The notes below the pieces were generated by a model. The model saw nothing but the letters and a program-made list of their open reading frames with translations, did no database searches and had not been told where the DNA came from. Position numbers and translations under genes: made by a program. A DNA stretch of 38,568 nt from Candidatus Aenigmatarchaeota archaeon (GTDB lineage Archaea > Aenigmatarchaeota > Aenigmatarchaeia > QMZP01 > JAFGSV01), in NCBI GenBank assembly GCA_021163005.1, contig JAGGXP010000026.1:1-38568 (forward strand), given 5' to 3'. Of this stretch, positions 23,467 through 31,527 are shown one piece after another. The number at the start of each line of letters is the position of its first letter. Within the stretch, counting starts at the first letter, position 1.

Positions 23467-24360
23467 ATGGACATTACGGGGTTTGCTGTTATGCTGGACT
23501 TTGCTGCAATCGAGGCGCATGTGACAGGCATGCTGCCGACGCTCATACTCCTTGCAGTATTCCTCGGGATATCACTCCTTGTATACAAAGTGATAACCGC
23601 GGGCATAAAGAGGGGCGTGCTGAAAAGAGCGAAAACGAAGAAACAGAAAAACAATGTTCTTGTGTTCCTGAGCTTGTGGCGCTACGCATTTACCGTGCTC
23701 ATACTCGTGACCATCATATTCCTTCTAGGAGGCGACATAACGGGCCTCGGCGTCTGGGCCGGGCTTCTGACAGCCGCGCTCGGCTGGGCGCTCCAGAAGC
23801 CCATAACAGGGGTGGCCGGCTGGATAATGGTCATCGTGAAGAGGCCGTTCCAGATAGGTGACAGGATACAGATAGGCGCTGTCAAGGGCGACGTCCAGGA
23901 GATAAGTCTCACCCACATCTACCTGAAGGAGATAGGCGGCACCATAGCAACTGAGGAGACCTCCGGAAGGGTGATAATGATACCCAACTCGAAGCTGTTC
24001 GAGCAGGACATCATAAACTACACACTGACGGACGACTACATACTGGAGCAGGTCGTTGTGACGCTCACGTATGAAAGCGACCTCGACAAGGCAATAGACA
24101 TATGCAGAAAGGCCGCTGAAAAGGTCACTAAGGACTTCGTGGACAAGATGCCCAAAAGGCCGTACATCAGGACATTCTTCCAGCAGTCGGGCATAGACGT
24201 AAAGACCAGGTTCTACGTGCCGGCGAGCGACAGGATACGCGTGGCAAGCGAGCTGACGCAGGAGATATTCAGGGGCATTGACAAAGAGAAAACCACAGAA
24301 ATAGCATACCCTCATACGGAAGTGGTTCTCAGGAAGAAAGGCCAGCAGCGGCAGCTGTGA
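23467..24360 (+). CDS. mscS: MscS-family mechanosensitive channel
   Basis: The 297-residue protein has three membrane segments (about 22-45, 68-90, 95-125), the glycine/alanine-rich pore helix (GLLTAALGWALQKPITGVAGW), the beta domain start PFQIGDRIQIG and the alpha-beta C-terminal part. It releases solutes when membrane tension rises on osmotic downshock. The length is typical of the short MscS form. No operon partner; the STAS gene is divergent. Confidence 0.93.
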   Translation: MDITGFAVMLDFAAIEAHVTGMLPTLILLAVFLGISLLVYKVITAGIKRGVLKRAKTKKQKNNVLVFLSLWRYAFTVLILVTIIFLLGGDITGLGVWAGLLTAALGWALQKPITGVAGWIMVIVKRPFQIGDRIQIGAVKGDVQEISLTHIYLKEIGGTIATEETSGRVIMIPNSKLFEQDIINYTLTDDYILEQVVVTLTYESDLDKAIDICRKAAEKVTKDFVDKMPKRPYIRTFFQQSGIDVKTRFYVPASDRIRVASELTQEIFRGIDKEKTTEIAYPHTEVVLRKKGQQRQL

Positions 24361-24435
24361 CTCGCATGATGCCGTATTTTCACAACTCCATAAGCCATTT
24401 TAAAGAATAGTGACTATCTTATTAACTATCACGGC

Positions 24436-24450
24436 CTGCCTGAAAGGCAG
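24436..24450 (+). promoter_or_regulatory. Leader hairpin before the TDT transporter
   Basis: CTGCCT and AGGCAG pair around a GAA loop. The hairpin lies in the leader between a TATA-like TTTTAAAG (about 24398) and the ATG at 24468. A GGTGGAG Shine-Dalgarno-like stretch lies at 24457-24463. The hairpin ends seven bases before it and could affect translation; no known riboswitch fits. Confidence 0.35.
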
Positions 24451-24467
24451 CCGCCAGGTGGAGAAAC

Positions 24468-25478
24468 ATGAAAAGCCTGAACCTTGCCGCATTCGTGGCT
24501 ATGATGGGGACCGCAGCGCTTGCGCTGGCCACGAAACTCTTTTTTGACAATCTTTTGGCCCTTGGCTTTGCATACGCACTTGAATCCGGCATTTTGGCAT
24601 TATTTGCCTACTATTTTACAGTCTTCCTCGCCAGACTCGCTCACTGGAAGGATTTCAGCGAGACGCTGAAAAATCCGCAGGTAGCGAATCTATATTCAGC
24701 TATGCCGATAGCAGCCGCCCTTTCGGTCATGATGCTCATAAAGATAGGCATCCCCCTTTTCCCGTACAATGAGTCCCTTGCTTTCGTATTTTGGTCAATA
24801 AGCGCGGTGTTTTCCCTTTTCTTCCTCGTCACTGTGCCCATCAACCTCAAATTCAGGGTAGAGGTCAGGCATATAATGGGTACATGGTTCATTCCCCCTG
24901 TGGGCGTTTTTGTGTTGATATCAGCAGGCGCTGTGCTGGCATCGGCAATGCCGTGGATGAAGACGTTCATGGCATTCTTCAACCTGTTCGCGCTCGGGCC
25001 GGCATTTGTGCTCTATTTCCTGACGCTTTCACTCCTGTATTTCAGGACAAAATTTGAGAAGATGCCTGAGCAGAATCTTGCACCCACATTCAACATCGTG
25101 CTTGCACCTGTCGGCGTGTCGATAATGGCAGTGCTTTTCACGGCTAATCTTTTGGATGGTTTCTACGGACTCGGGCCTGCATTCTCGGCTGCGGCCAGGA
25201 TTTACTCGCTGACGTTCTTCGGCTACGGCCTGTGGATAATCTTTGGGCTGATACTGCTCTACAAGAGGTTTGTGACAGAGATGGGTAAAATCCCCTTCTC
25301 GGAAATGTGGTGGGCATTCGTATTCCCCGTCGGTGCATTCACACTTGCCACCTACAATATATATACTGTCTTCGGCTTCTGGCTTTTCAGGGCAGCATAT
25401 CTTATGCTTTACGCAGCGCTTCTTGGCCTGTGGGGCGTTACTGCAATAAAAATGCTGAAAAAGATGATTTCAGTCTGA
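24468..25478 (+). CDS. TDT/SLAC1-family transporter (TehA-like)
   Basis: The 336-residue protein has about ten hydrophobic helices and the pattern of the tellurite-resistance/dicarboxylate transporter (TDT) family, which includes TehA, Mae1 and the plant anion channel SLAC1: MGTWFIPPVGVFV near 135-147 and APTFNIVLAPVGVS near 205-218. It likely moves an anion across the cytoplasmic membrane; the substrate cannot be told. The mRNA has a leader and a GGTGG-type ribosome site, unlike most neighbours. It stands alone before the topoisomerase gene. Confidence 0.78.
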   Translation: MKSLNLAAFVAMMGTAALALATKLFFDNLLALGFAYALESGILALFAYYFTVFLARLAHWKDFSETLKNPQVANLYSAMPIAAALSVMMLIKIGIPLFPYNESLAFVFWSISAVFSLFFLVTVPINLKFRVEVRHIMGTWFIPPVGVFVLISAGAVLASAMPWMKTFMAFFNLFALGPAFVLYFLTLSLLYFRTKFEKMPEQNLAPTFNIVLAPVGVSIMAVLFTANLLDGFYGLGPAFSAAARIYSLTFFGYGLWIIFGLILLYKRFVTEMGKIPFSEMWWAFVFPVGAFTLATYNIYTVFGFWLFRAAYLMLYAALLGLWGVTAIKMLKKMISV

Positions 25479-25517
25479 AGGCAAACCCTTATTTAAGAAT
25501 TCCTTCAATATTCAAAT

Positions 25518-26600
25518 GTGACAGCAAAAAAGTCCGCAAAGTCGAAGAAGCTGAAGCATATTCCCGCAGGCACCATACGAATCAAGGTGAAAGACTTCAA
25601 GCCGTATGAAAAGACAAAAATCGGCTGGCGGCCGGCGAAGCGCGAGTTTCCGGGGGCGGCGCATGTCATCGGGCTTTTCAAAGCGCACGGCAACCTGAAT
25701 GCGCTTATAGACGCAAAAGATTCGCGGTTCCTCAAAGGACAGCTCTCGCCTGACGGGAAATGCCAGGGAGCAAGGATAAATATACTCCCCGACGGCAGGA
25801 AGCTCGATAAGGCGTATTCACTTTTCGCTGACCACCTGACCATACACGACGAGAGTTCCAACGACCACTGGGACGTGCTTTACAGGAATCCCGGCGGGAC
25901 ATACTCATATGTCTATACGCTCGAAAAGAAGGCGAAATTCACAAAAAGGAAATACAAAGAAGTTGAGATTTTCGAGAAGTATTACCCCACCATCGAAGCC
26001 GTGGTGATAAAGGCGCTCGCCGATGAAAGCGATATGATGGCCGTTCCCATGTACACGCTGCTTAAGACGCGCATGAGGGTCGGCAATGAGATGTACTACA
26101 GGGCGCACGGCCACAAAGGGCTGACAACGCTTAAGAAAAACGACATATCCGTAAAAGGCGATTCTGTAACGTTCCGCTACCTCTCCAAGGGTGGAGTGCC
26201 GAGGGAGTTCACCATGGAGTTCCCGGAAATTTACATAAAACGGCTCAGGAACATGCTGAAAACAAAAAAGCCAGGTGACTTTGTTTTCACCAATAAGAGC
26301 GGGCATCCCATAAGCGACATGCAGTTCAAAAGGGCTTTTGAGCGCTACTGCGGACACCCGTTTTATCCGCACATAGTCAGGTCGTATTACGCCACGGAAA
26401 AGGCCAAGGAGTTCATATCCATGCACAGGAGTGTAGAGAAGAAAGAGCTGCTTGAATTCTACAGGTTCCTTGCGTCCGAACTCGGGCACAAGCGCTTCGT
26501 CAAGAAGGAGCAGGAATGGAAGGAAAGTTATAACGTTACAATACATCATTATATACAGCCTGAAATGGTTGACAGGCTTAACGCGCTGGTGAAGAAATGA
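25518..26600 (+). CDS. DNA topoisomerase IB-like protein
   Basis: The 360-residue protein looks like a type IB topoisomerase, which relaxes DNA via a 3'-phosphotyrosine link. The catalytic set can be read off in order: R187 in RVGNEMYY, K224 in the beta hairpin after VTFRYL, R288 in HIVRSYYATEKA, H324 in ELGHKRF and Y345 in HHYIQP. The GLTTL segment after R187 is the family's signature. The N-terminal 150 residues form the DNA clamp. GTG start at 25518, 27 bases after TTATTTAAG. Tyrosine recombinases share the site residues but not the RxGNE/GLTTL block. Confidence 0.85.
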   Translation: MTAKKSAKSKKLKHIPAGTIRIKVKDFKPYEKTKIGWRPAKREFPGAAHVIGLFKAHGNLNALIDAKDSRFLKGQLSPDGKCQGARINILPDGRKLDKAYSLFADHLTIHDESSNDHWDVLYRNPGGTYSYVYTLEKKAKFTKRKYKEVEIFEKYYPTIEAVVIKALADESDMMAVPMYTLLKTRMRVGNEMYYRAHGHKGLTTLKKNDISVKGDSVTFRYLSKGGVPREFTMEFPEIYIKRLRNMLKTKKPGDFVFTNKSGHPISDMQFKRAFERYCGHPFYPHIVRSYYATEKAKEFISMHRSVEKKELLEFYRFLASELGHKRFVKKEQEWKESYNVTIHHYIQPEMVDRLNALVKK

Positions 26601-26619
26601 GCAGGAATGATGAAAAGGC

Positions 26620-27048
26620 ATGTCCGGAAAGAATACGGCAGCATCATCACTAAAAATGGCAGCGAAATCGCTGTGGGGAGCTGCTCCCATGCTCACGGGT
26701 GTCGTGCTCTTGGTTGGCCTGGCCAAGGCGCTCATACCGAACAGCGCATACGGCTACTTCTTCAGCCACAACATGCTCGTGGATTCTTTCATCGGAGCGG
26801 GAGTTGGCAGCGTGCTTGCAGGGAATCCCGTGACGAGCTACATCCTCGGCGGCGAGTTCCTGCACTCAGGCATAAGCCTCGTGGCTGTCACGGCTTTCAT
26901 AGTGGCGTGGGTCACCGTAGGCATCGTCCAGTTTCCGCTCGAGTCCTCGCTGCTTGGCCGCAGGTTTGCCGTGCTGAGGAACGTAACGAGTTTCATACTG
27001 TCTATAATCGTGGCCGTGATTACAGTCGTGCTGGTGGGAATGTTATGA
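26620..27048 (+). CDS. Permease, N-terminal half-gene (COG0701-like)
   Basis: The 142-residue membrane protein has four hydrophobic segments and the motif GNPVTSYILGGEFLHSG (about 68-84), which is typical of predicted permeases of the ArsP_1/COG0701 group. It covers only half of the usual protein; the following gene supplies the other half. The stop overlaps the next start (ATGA), so the two halves are coupled and likely form one transporter. The start follows topoisomerase IB by 19 bases. Substrate unknown; relatives move organoarsenicals or other compounds. Confidence 0.7.
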   Translation: MSGKNTAASSLKMAAKSLWGAAPMLTGVVLLVGLAKALIPNSAYGYFFSHNMLVDSFIGAGVGSVLAGNPVTSYILGGEFLHSGISLVAVTAFIVAWVTVGIVQFPLESSLLGRRFAVLRNVTSFILSIIVAVITVVLVGML

Positions 27049-27530
27049 AAGGAAAGAAGTCATGGTGCTTCCCGCTTGCCGTCGTGCTGCTCTACATCAT
27101 GCTGGCTGCATCCGGTTCCGGTGCCGTCATGGAGGCCCTGTCATTCTCCGGTGGCATCGCGCTTACCATAGCGCCTGTGTTCGTGCTGGTATTTGTCCTC
27201 ATGGCGGGGACGAACTACTTGGTGACGCCGGCAGCTGTCAAAAAGCATCTCGGAAAGGATTCCGGAACAAAGAAATGGGCAATAGCAATAGCAGGCGGAA
27301 TAATATCAACCGGCCCGGCCTTCATGTGGTATCCCCTGCTCAGGGACATAAGGGACAAGGGAGCAGGGAGCGGCTTCGTGGCAGCATTCATATACAACAG
27401 GGCCATAAAGATTGCCCTGCTGCCGCTGATGATATTCTACTTCGGCATCGTGTACACAATCGTTCTCACTCTGGTAATGATTGCCGCATCACTGCTGCAG
27501 GGCTGGCTGTTTGAGAAAGCCGGCATCTAA
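27045..27530 (+). CDS. Permease, C-terminal half-gene (COG0701-like)
   Basis: The 161-residue protein (ATG at 27045, ATGA overlap with the previous gene) has five hydrophobic segments and the motif GGIISTGPAFMWYPLLRD (about 84-101), which mirrors the GNPVTSYILGGE motif of the first half. The two motifs come together in full-length permeases of this group. The short Lys-rich head puts the N-terminus in the cytoplasm. It is likely a heterodimer with the first half. Confidence 0.7.
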   Translation: MKGKKSWCFPLAVVLLYIMLAASGSGAVMEALSFSGGIALTIAPVFVLVFVLMAGTNYLVTPAAVKKHLGKDSGTKKWAIAIAGGIISTGPAFMWYPLLRDIRDKGAGSGFVAAFIYNRAIKIALLPLMIFYFGIVYTIVLTLVMIAASLLQGWLFEKAGI

Positions 27531-27596
27531 GCCTGCAGACACCGGTTCAGGAGTGCTTCCCGCGGAAGATGTAACTAAGCGTAAGCATGAAAAGCG

Positions 27597-28187
27597 CTAA
27601 GCAGGGACTTCCTTCGTGACGATAGTCATGCCCCTTGCGCCGGGGCTTATGTCAGTGACGTCGAAGTCGAATGTCTTGTATTTCGTCTTAACGATGCCTC
27701 TCACGTCGTAAACGGTGTCCGATTTTCCGGTTTCCGGGAACATCATCTTCTCGGCTTCGGTGAGTCCGGTGAGATGTATCTCTGCTCCGAAGTCGTCAAC
27801 GAGGTAGTATTCGTGAACAGCAAGACTGCCGCGGCCAAGCCCTTCCACAAGCCTGTGAAGCAGCATGCCTTTTATAGTTATCTGCTTGTCGGCGTACTGC
27901 TGGTATCCTGTCATGTACCTGTCGAAGGATATGTTCTCAGGAACCTGCACGTTTACTGTCTTTGTGAGGGGCTGGTTCTGAATATCATGTGTTTCGGCAG
28001 GGGTTGACAGTCCGTATATCAGGGCAACTGCGACCACGACCACCAAAACTCCCAGAAGCATCTGCCTGTTCTTTTTGACAAAGATTTCCAGTTGCCTTGT
28101 CGGGACATTTTTCTTTATATTCGATGCAGAAGGCATACCGGGAACAGGTATTTCGACCTTTATGGTCTTCTTCCTTTTCCTGGCCAT
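27597..28187 (-). CDS. Membrane-anchored protein with OB-like outer domain
   Basis: The 196-residue protein has a very basic head (MARKRKKTIK), one membrane helix at about 43-61 and an outer beta-rich domain (about 80-195). The pattern ITIKGMLLHR, YYLVDDFGAEIHL and YDVRGIVKT recalls small OB-fold barrels; this is inference. Family not recognised. It is divergent from the rubrerythrin gene, with 60 bases between the starts. Confidence 0.65.
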   Translation of the reverse strand: MARKRKKTIKVEIPVPGMPSASNIKKNVPTRQLEIFVKKNRQMLLGVLVVVVAVALIYGLSTPAETHDIQNQPLTKTVNVQVPENISFDRYMTGYQQYADKQITIKGMLLHRLVEGLGRGSLAVHEYYLVDDFGAEIHLTGLTEAEKMMFPETGKSDTVYDVRGIVKTKYKTFDFDVTDISPGARGMTIVTKEVPA

Positions 28188-28247
28188 TAATTAATTTATA
28201 GCACGCGTCCCTTAAATGATTATGAGCAGTTCAAAGGAGGATTTTTG

Positions 28248-28769
28248 ATGAGCAAAACCGAGGAAAACCTCAGGGCAGCGTTCGCAGGCGAAAGCCAGGC
28301 CAGGAACAAGTACGACTACTTCGCAAAGGTCGCGCGAAAGGAAGGATACCACTACATAGCGAAGATATTCGAGGAGACTGCACTGAACGAAAAGCAGCAC
28401 GCCAAGGATGAGTTCAAGCTGCTGAAAGGCATAGGCGACACCAAAGCCAACCTCAAGGCGGCGATGGAAGGAGAAAACTATGAAGCAACAGAGATGTATC
28501 CAAACTTCGCAGAAGATGCCGAGAAGGAAGGCAACAAAGAAGCCGCTCGGCTTTTCCGTATGATTGCGAAGGTCGAGGAAAAGCACAGGGACAGGTACAG
28601 GAAGCTTCTGGAGATGGTCGAGAAAGGCACGGTCTTCAGGAGGGAAAAACCTATAAAGTGGAAATGTTCCAAGTGCGGATACGTGCACGAAGGCACCGAG
28701 CCGCCGGGAAAATGCCCGTCATGCGGCCATCCGAGAGAATATTTTGAACCGGAATCTATGAGCTTCTGA
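28248..28769 (+). CDS. rbr: Rubrerythrin
   Basis: The 173-residue protein has an N-terminal four-helix di-iron domain with Glu ligands (GESQARNKY, ETALNEKQHA, EGENYEATEMY, AKVEEKHRDRY) and a C-terminal rubredoxin-type domain with CSKCGYVH and CPSCGHP. It reduces hydrogen peroxide to water in anaerobes, taking electrons from rubredoxin or NAD(P)H. The ATG at 28248 is chosen, with an AGGAGG ribosome site about 8 bases before; this strong site is rare in the window and points to a leadered, well-expressed mRNA. Confidence 0.95.
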   Translation: MSKTEENLRAAFAGESQARNKYDYFAKVARKEGYHYIAKIFEETALNEKQHAKDEFKLLKGIGDTKANLKAAMEGENYEATEMYPNFAEDAEKEGNKEAARLFRMIAKVEEKHRDRYRKLLEMVEKGTVFRREKPIKWKCSKCGYVHEGTEPPGKCPSCGHPREYFEPESMSF

Positions 28770-28798
28770 AGTTCCCTGCTCAATGCATTCTCTCCATG

Positions 28799-29353
28799 TC
28801 ACCCGAACACCTCCAGGAAACCGGACAGCACGAATCCGTTTATTACGTTATTTATCAGTTCTTTGTTCCTGCCGGATTTGAAGTCCTTCTCGCTCATGCA
28901 CATGACATGCACTTTCTTTCCTATATCATTTTCGAACCTGCTCACATCAAGATTGCCGCATTTTTTTGCAACCACGAATATGTCTATGTCGCTGTTTTCT
29001 ATGTCTTCGCCTCTGGAAGCGCTTCCATAAAGGACTATCGCGGGATAATTTAATTTTCTTTCAATGTAGCCCACAAGCCCCGAATCTCTTAATTTTTTCA
29101 CGTTATACAGAAACTTGGCGTCCCTGAAAATCACCGATTCTGTATCGGCGGAGTAGGAATCGTAAAGTTTCTCCTTTTTTAATATCAAGAACTTCCTCTC
29201 TCTTAGATTATCAAGATATTTTTTTGCAGTTCTCGGCGCGACCCCTGTCAATGAAGCCACTTCCCTTATATGGAACTTTCTTGTGCTATTGCTAAAGAAA
29301 AGGTTGAGAATTCTTTCCTTGACATCAGTCTTACTGGTTACTTTTTTAACCAT
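28799..29353 (-). CDS. Winged-helix nucleotidyltransferase
   Basis: The 184-residue protein joins a winged-helix domain (residues 10-65, with FHIREVASLTGVAPRTAKKYL) to a minimal nucleotidyltransferase domain whose hallmark LYGSASRGEDIENSDIDIFV is at about 108-127, giving the GS and DxD metal ligands. Such fusions are found in archaea and may be toxin-antitoxin or regulator-like. No HEPN partner is next to it. Two 14-bp direct repeats cover its start and promoter, which hints at autoregulation. Confidence 0.85.
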   Translation of the reverse strand: MVKKVTSKTDVKERILNLFFSNSTRKFHIREVASLTGVAPRTAKKYLDNLRERKFLILKKEKLYDSYSADTESVIFRDAKFLYNVKKLRDSGLVGYIERKLNYPAIVLYGSASRGEDIENSDIDIFVVAKKCGNLDVSRFENDIGKKVHVMCMSEKDFKSGRNKELINNVINGFVLSGFLEVFG

Positions 29354-29380
29354 GTGTTTATTTTTATAACCACCTGTTTA
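29347..29380. promoter_or_regulatory. Tandem 14-bp repeat over the start of the HTH-nucleotidyltransferase gene
   Basis: TAACCATGTGTTTA (29347-29360) and TAACCACCTGTTTA (29367-29380) differ at two positions and are spaced exactly 20 bases apart, about two helical turns. The first covers the start codon (29353-29351); the second lies upstream of the minus-strand TATA-like TTATAAAAAT. This suits binding of two copies of a winged-helix protein, perhaps the gene's own product. Confidence 0.5.
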
Positions 29381-29477
29381 AATAATTAACTGACAGTATG
29401 CCAACGGGTGTCTGATATCCTGTCTGCCACTCATGAGACATGTTCCATTTTTATTTGTCTTCAGACAGATATTATCT

Positions 29478-30434
29478 ATGAAAACTGTCATTCTCAGCCA
29501 CGCGGACTGCGACGGCCTGTGCTCGGCTGCTGTGGCAAAGGCGAAGTTCAGGGATGCCGAGGTGTTCTTCACGAAGCCAGTTTCTTTTCTCGGAGACCTG
29601 CAAAGCACAGAAGCCGACAGGATAGTGATAGCAGACATAGCCATAACAAGGAAGGACGCAAAGAGCATAGCAGACACACTCAGAAAGAAGTCAGCGTCTG
29701 CAGAGATTCTCTACTTCGACCATCACATAGTTCCGGATGTCATAACAGAGAAGGAGTTATCAGCATCAGTCACATACATCCATGGGAAGGATGTAAGCGC
29801 GTCCGAGCTCATATACAGGCATTTCCAGAAGGAGATTCCCAAAGAAAGGATCTGGATAGCGCTTTACGGAGCAATAGGTGACTATGAAGACGACAGCCCG
29901 TTCGTGCAGGAGCGCCTCGCCAACTGGGACAAAAGGGCGCTTTACTTCGAGGTTTCGACTCTCATCCTCGGCATAAAGAACAAGGAATTCGCCACATACG
30001 ATGCCAAGAGGGACATTGTTGAAACGCTGGCAATAGGCAAAAACCCCTCTGACATACCCGGACTCGTGAGGTCGGCGAAGCAGGCGGTGACAAGGGAATT
30101 CGAACTGTATGAATTCGTGAAGAAGCATGCAGAGAAGATAGGTAAAATAGGGGTCATAATAAACCTGCCGCATTTCGGTTTCAGGGGGCCTGCAGCTCTT
30201 TTCGCAGCCAATGTAATGAAGACGGATGTCGGTCTCATGCTTAACGAAAGGGGAGAGCATATAGACGTGACGGCAAGAAAGAGGAATTCCTCTGTGGAAC
30301 TCAACAGGATGATGGAAGAATGCGCCGAGGCTGTCGGCGGCTCCGGCGGAGGCCACGCATCTGCCGCAGGTGCGAGGATACCAAAGAACGCGCTCGATAA
30401 ATTCATGCACCTCGCCAACAAATACATCAGCTAA
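29478..30434 (+). CDS. DHH-family phosphoesterase (RecJ/NrnA-like)
   Basis: The 318-residue enzyme has the DHH motifs HADCDG (about 8-13), DIAIT, YFDHH (about 80-84) and the C-terminal DHHA1 motif GSGGGHASAAGA. Such enzymes cut single-stranded nucleic acid or short oligonucleotides with two metal ions. Start at 29478 gives the usual short lead to the first motif; the frame to 29433 would extend into the TATA (ATTTTTATTT, about 28 bases before the ATG). Archaeal RecJ-like proteins work with GINS or in RNA decay; which applies here is not clear. Confidence 0.88.
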   Translation: MKTVILSHADCDGLCSAAVAKAKFRDAEVFFTKPVSFLGDLQSTEADRIVIADIAITRKDAKSIADTLRKKSASAEILYFDHHIVPDVITEKELSASVTYIHGKDVSASELIYRHFQKEIPKERIWIALYGAIGDYEDDSPFVQERLANWDKRALYFEVSTLILGIKNKEFATYDAKRDIVETLAIGKNPSDIPGLVRSAKQAVTREFELYEFVKKHAEKIGKIGVIINLPHFGFRGPAALFAANVMKTDVGLMLNERGEHIDVTARKRNSSVELNRMMEECAEAVGGSGGGHASAAGARIPKNALDKFMHLANKYIS

Positions 30435-30463
30435 TTTATTTAGCCTTTTTACAAAGATTCATT

Positions 30464-31057
30464 ATGGAACTGGAAAAAGGCAAATACCTTGTAAGGACTG
30501 CAAGAAAGGCAGTTGAGGAATTTGTAAAGTCCGGAAATAAGCATAAGCCTTCTTCTGTTCCTGCTGAATTCACGAAGAAGTCCGGTGTCTTCACCACGCT
30601 GCACACATACCCCGGAAAGGAGCTGCGCGGCTGCATCGGCTATCCGGAGCCGGTCATGCCGCTGATAGAGGCGCTCATCGAGTCAGCTGTGTCAGCAACC
30701 CGCGACCCGAGGTTTCCACCGCTCACAGAAAGCGAGCTGGACAATATAATAGTCGAGGTTTCGGTGCTCTCGCCGCCGGAGGAGATAAAAGCCAACAGCC
30801 CAGATGACTATCCGAAACATGTAAAGATAGGACGCGACGGGCTGATAATAGAGAAGGGTTACTACAGTGGGCTGCTGCTCCCGCAGGTGCCTGTCGAGTG
30901 GGGCTGGGATGCACGGGAATTCCTCGACAACCTCTGCATGAAGGCCGGGCTGCCGCCGGGCTCGTGGCGCTCCGGTGATGTCCGCATATCCAGGTTTTCA
31001 GGAGAGATATTCGCAGAGAAGAGCCCGCGGGGAAAGGTTGCCAAGGAGAAGATATGA
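30464..31057 (+). CDS. AMMECR1-domain protein
   Basis: The 197-residue protein has the AMMECR1 fold with the hallmark LRGCIGYPEP at about 56-65 and downstream motifs ATRDPRFPPL and VEWGWDAREFLDNLC. The conserved Cys suggests an enzyme, but the activity of the family is unknown. The gene overlaps the PIN-domain gene by four bases (ATGA), so the two are coupled. It lies 29 bases after the DHH gene. Confidence 0.92.
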   Translation: MELEKGKYLVRTARKAVEEFVKSGNKHKPSSVPAEFTKKSGVFTTLHTYPGKELRGCIGYPEPVMPLIEALIESAVSATRDPRFPPLTESELDNIIVEVSVLSPPEEIKANSPDDYPKHVKIGRDGLIIEKGYYSGLLLPQVPVEWGWDAREFLDNLCMKAGLPPGSWRSGDVRISRFSGEIFAEKSPRGKVAKEKI

Positions 31058-31446
31058 AAGTGCTGCTGGATACGAATTTCATAATCGCTGTGATAGCCGA
31101 CAGGATAGACCTGCTCAACGAGCTGAGGAAGTTCGGGAAGCCTGAGGTGTTCATTCCGGAGCTCGTGGAGGAGGAGCTGAAAAAGCTGGCGGAAAGCCGC
31201 GGCAGGGACGGAGCAAATGCGCGCCTTGCGCTGCAATATATCAAAAGCTCAGGCTTCGGAACGCTGAAGACAAGGAAGGACCATACTGACAGGGAGATAG
31301 AGAGGGCAGCGCGGACACTTGGCATGCATGTGTGCACAATAGACAGGAAGCTTGCCGAGACACTCATAAGAAAGGGAATGCCCGTGATAACCATAAGGCA
31401 GAGAAAGTATCTGGCCATTGAGAAAAAGCGCGGGACCACGTCCTGA
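31054..31446 (+). CDS. PIN-domain nuclease (Fcf1/VapC-like)
   Basis: The 130-residue protein has the PIN fold: LLDTNFI with Asp6, an acidic cluster LVEEELKKL near 43-51 and CTIDRKLAETLIRKG near 94-108. PIN domains cut RNA with metal-bound Asp and Glu. The pattern fits the archaeal Fcf1/Utp24-like group better than classic VapC toxins, since no antitoxin gene precedes it. It is translationally coupled to the AMMECR1 gene, a pairing that may point to shared work in RNA metabolism. Confidence 0.85.
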   Translation: MKVLLDTNFIIAVIADRIDLLNELRKFGKPEVFIPELVEEELKKLAESRGRDGANARLALQYIKSSGFGTLKTRKDHTDREIERAARTLGMHVCTIDRKLAETLIRKGMPVITIRQRKYLAIEKKRGTTS

Positions 31447-31527
31447 GAAGGATACATTTTTATTTGCTTGGTTACAAAGAATAGTGATAATTACTTATAT
31501 TGCATCATGTAATTATAGAGTGATATC

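Noticed and set aside
23725-24315. Minus-strand frame of 196 residues inside mscS
   Set aside because: Antisense shadow of a conserved channel gene; Cys/His/Tyr-rich composition typical of shadows.
24402-24413. 12-mer AAAGAATAGTGA shared with 31476-31487 upstream of rpo7
   Set aside because: Both copies are near promoters, but flanking sequence does not match and a single shared 12-mer in AT-rich DNA is weak evidence for a common site.
26607-27530. Single 307-residue fusion covering both permease halves
   Set aside because: The first 145 residues of that frame are out of frame with the clear membrane protein at 26620-27048; the true second gene starts at 27045.
28799-29353. HEPN-MNT toxin-antitoxin pair
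   Set aside because: The nucleotidyltransferase is real, but neither neighbour encodes a HEPN protein; rubrerythrin and a DHH phosphoesterase flank it.
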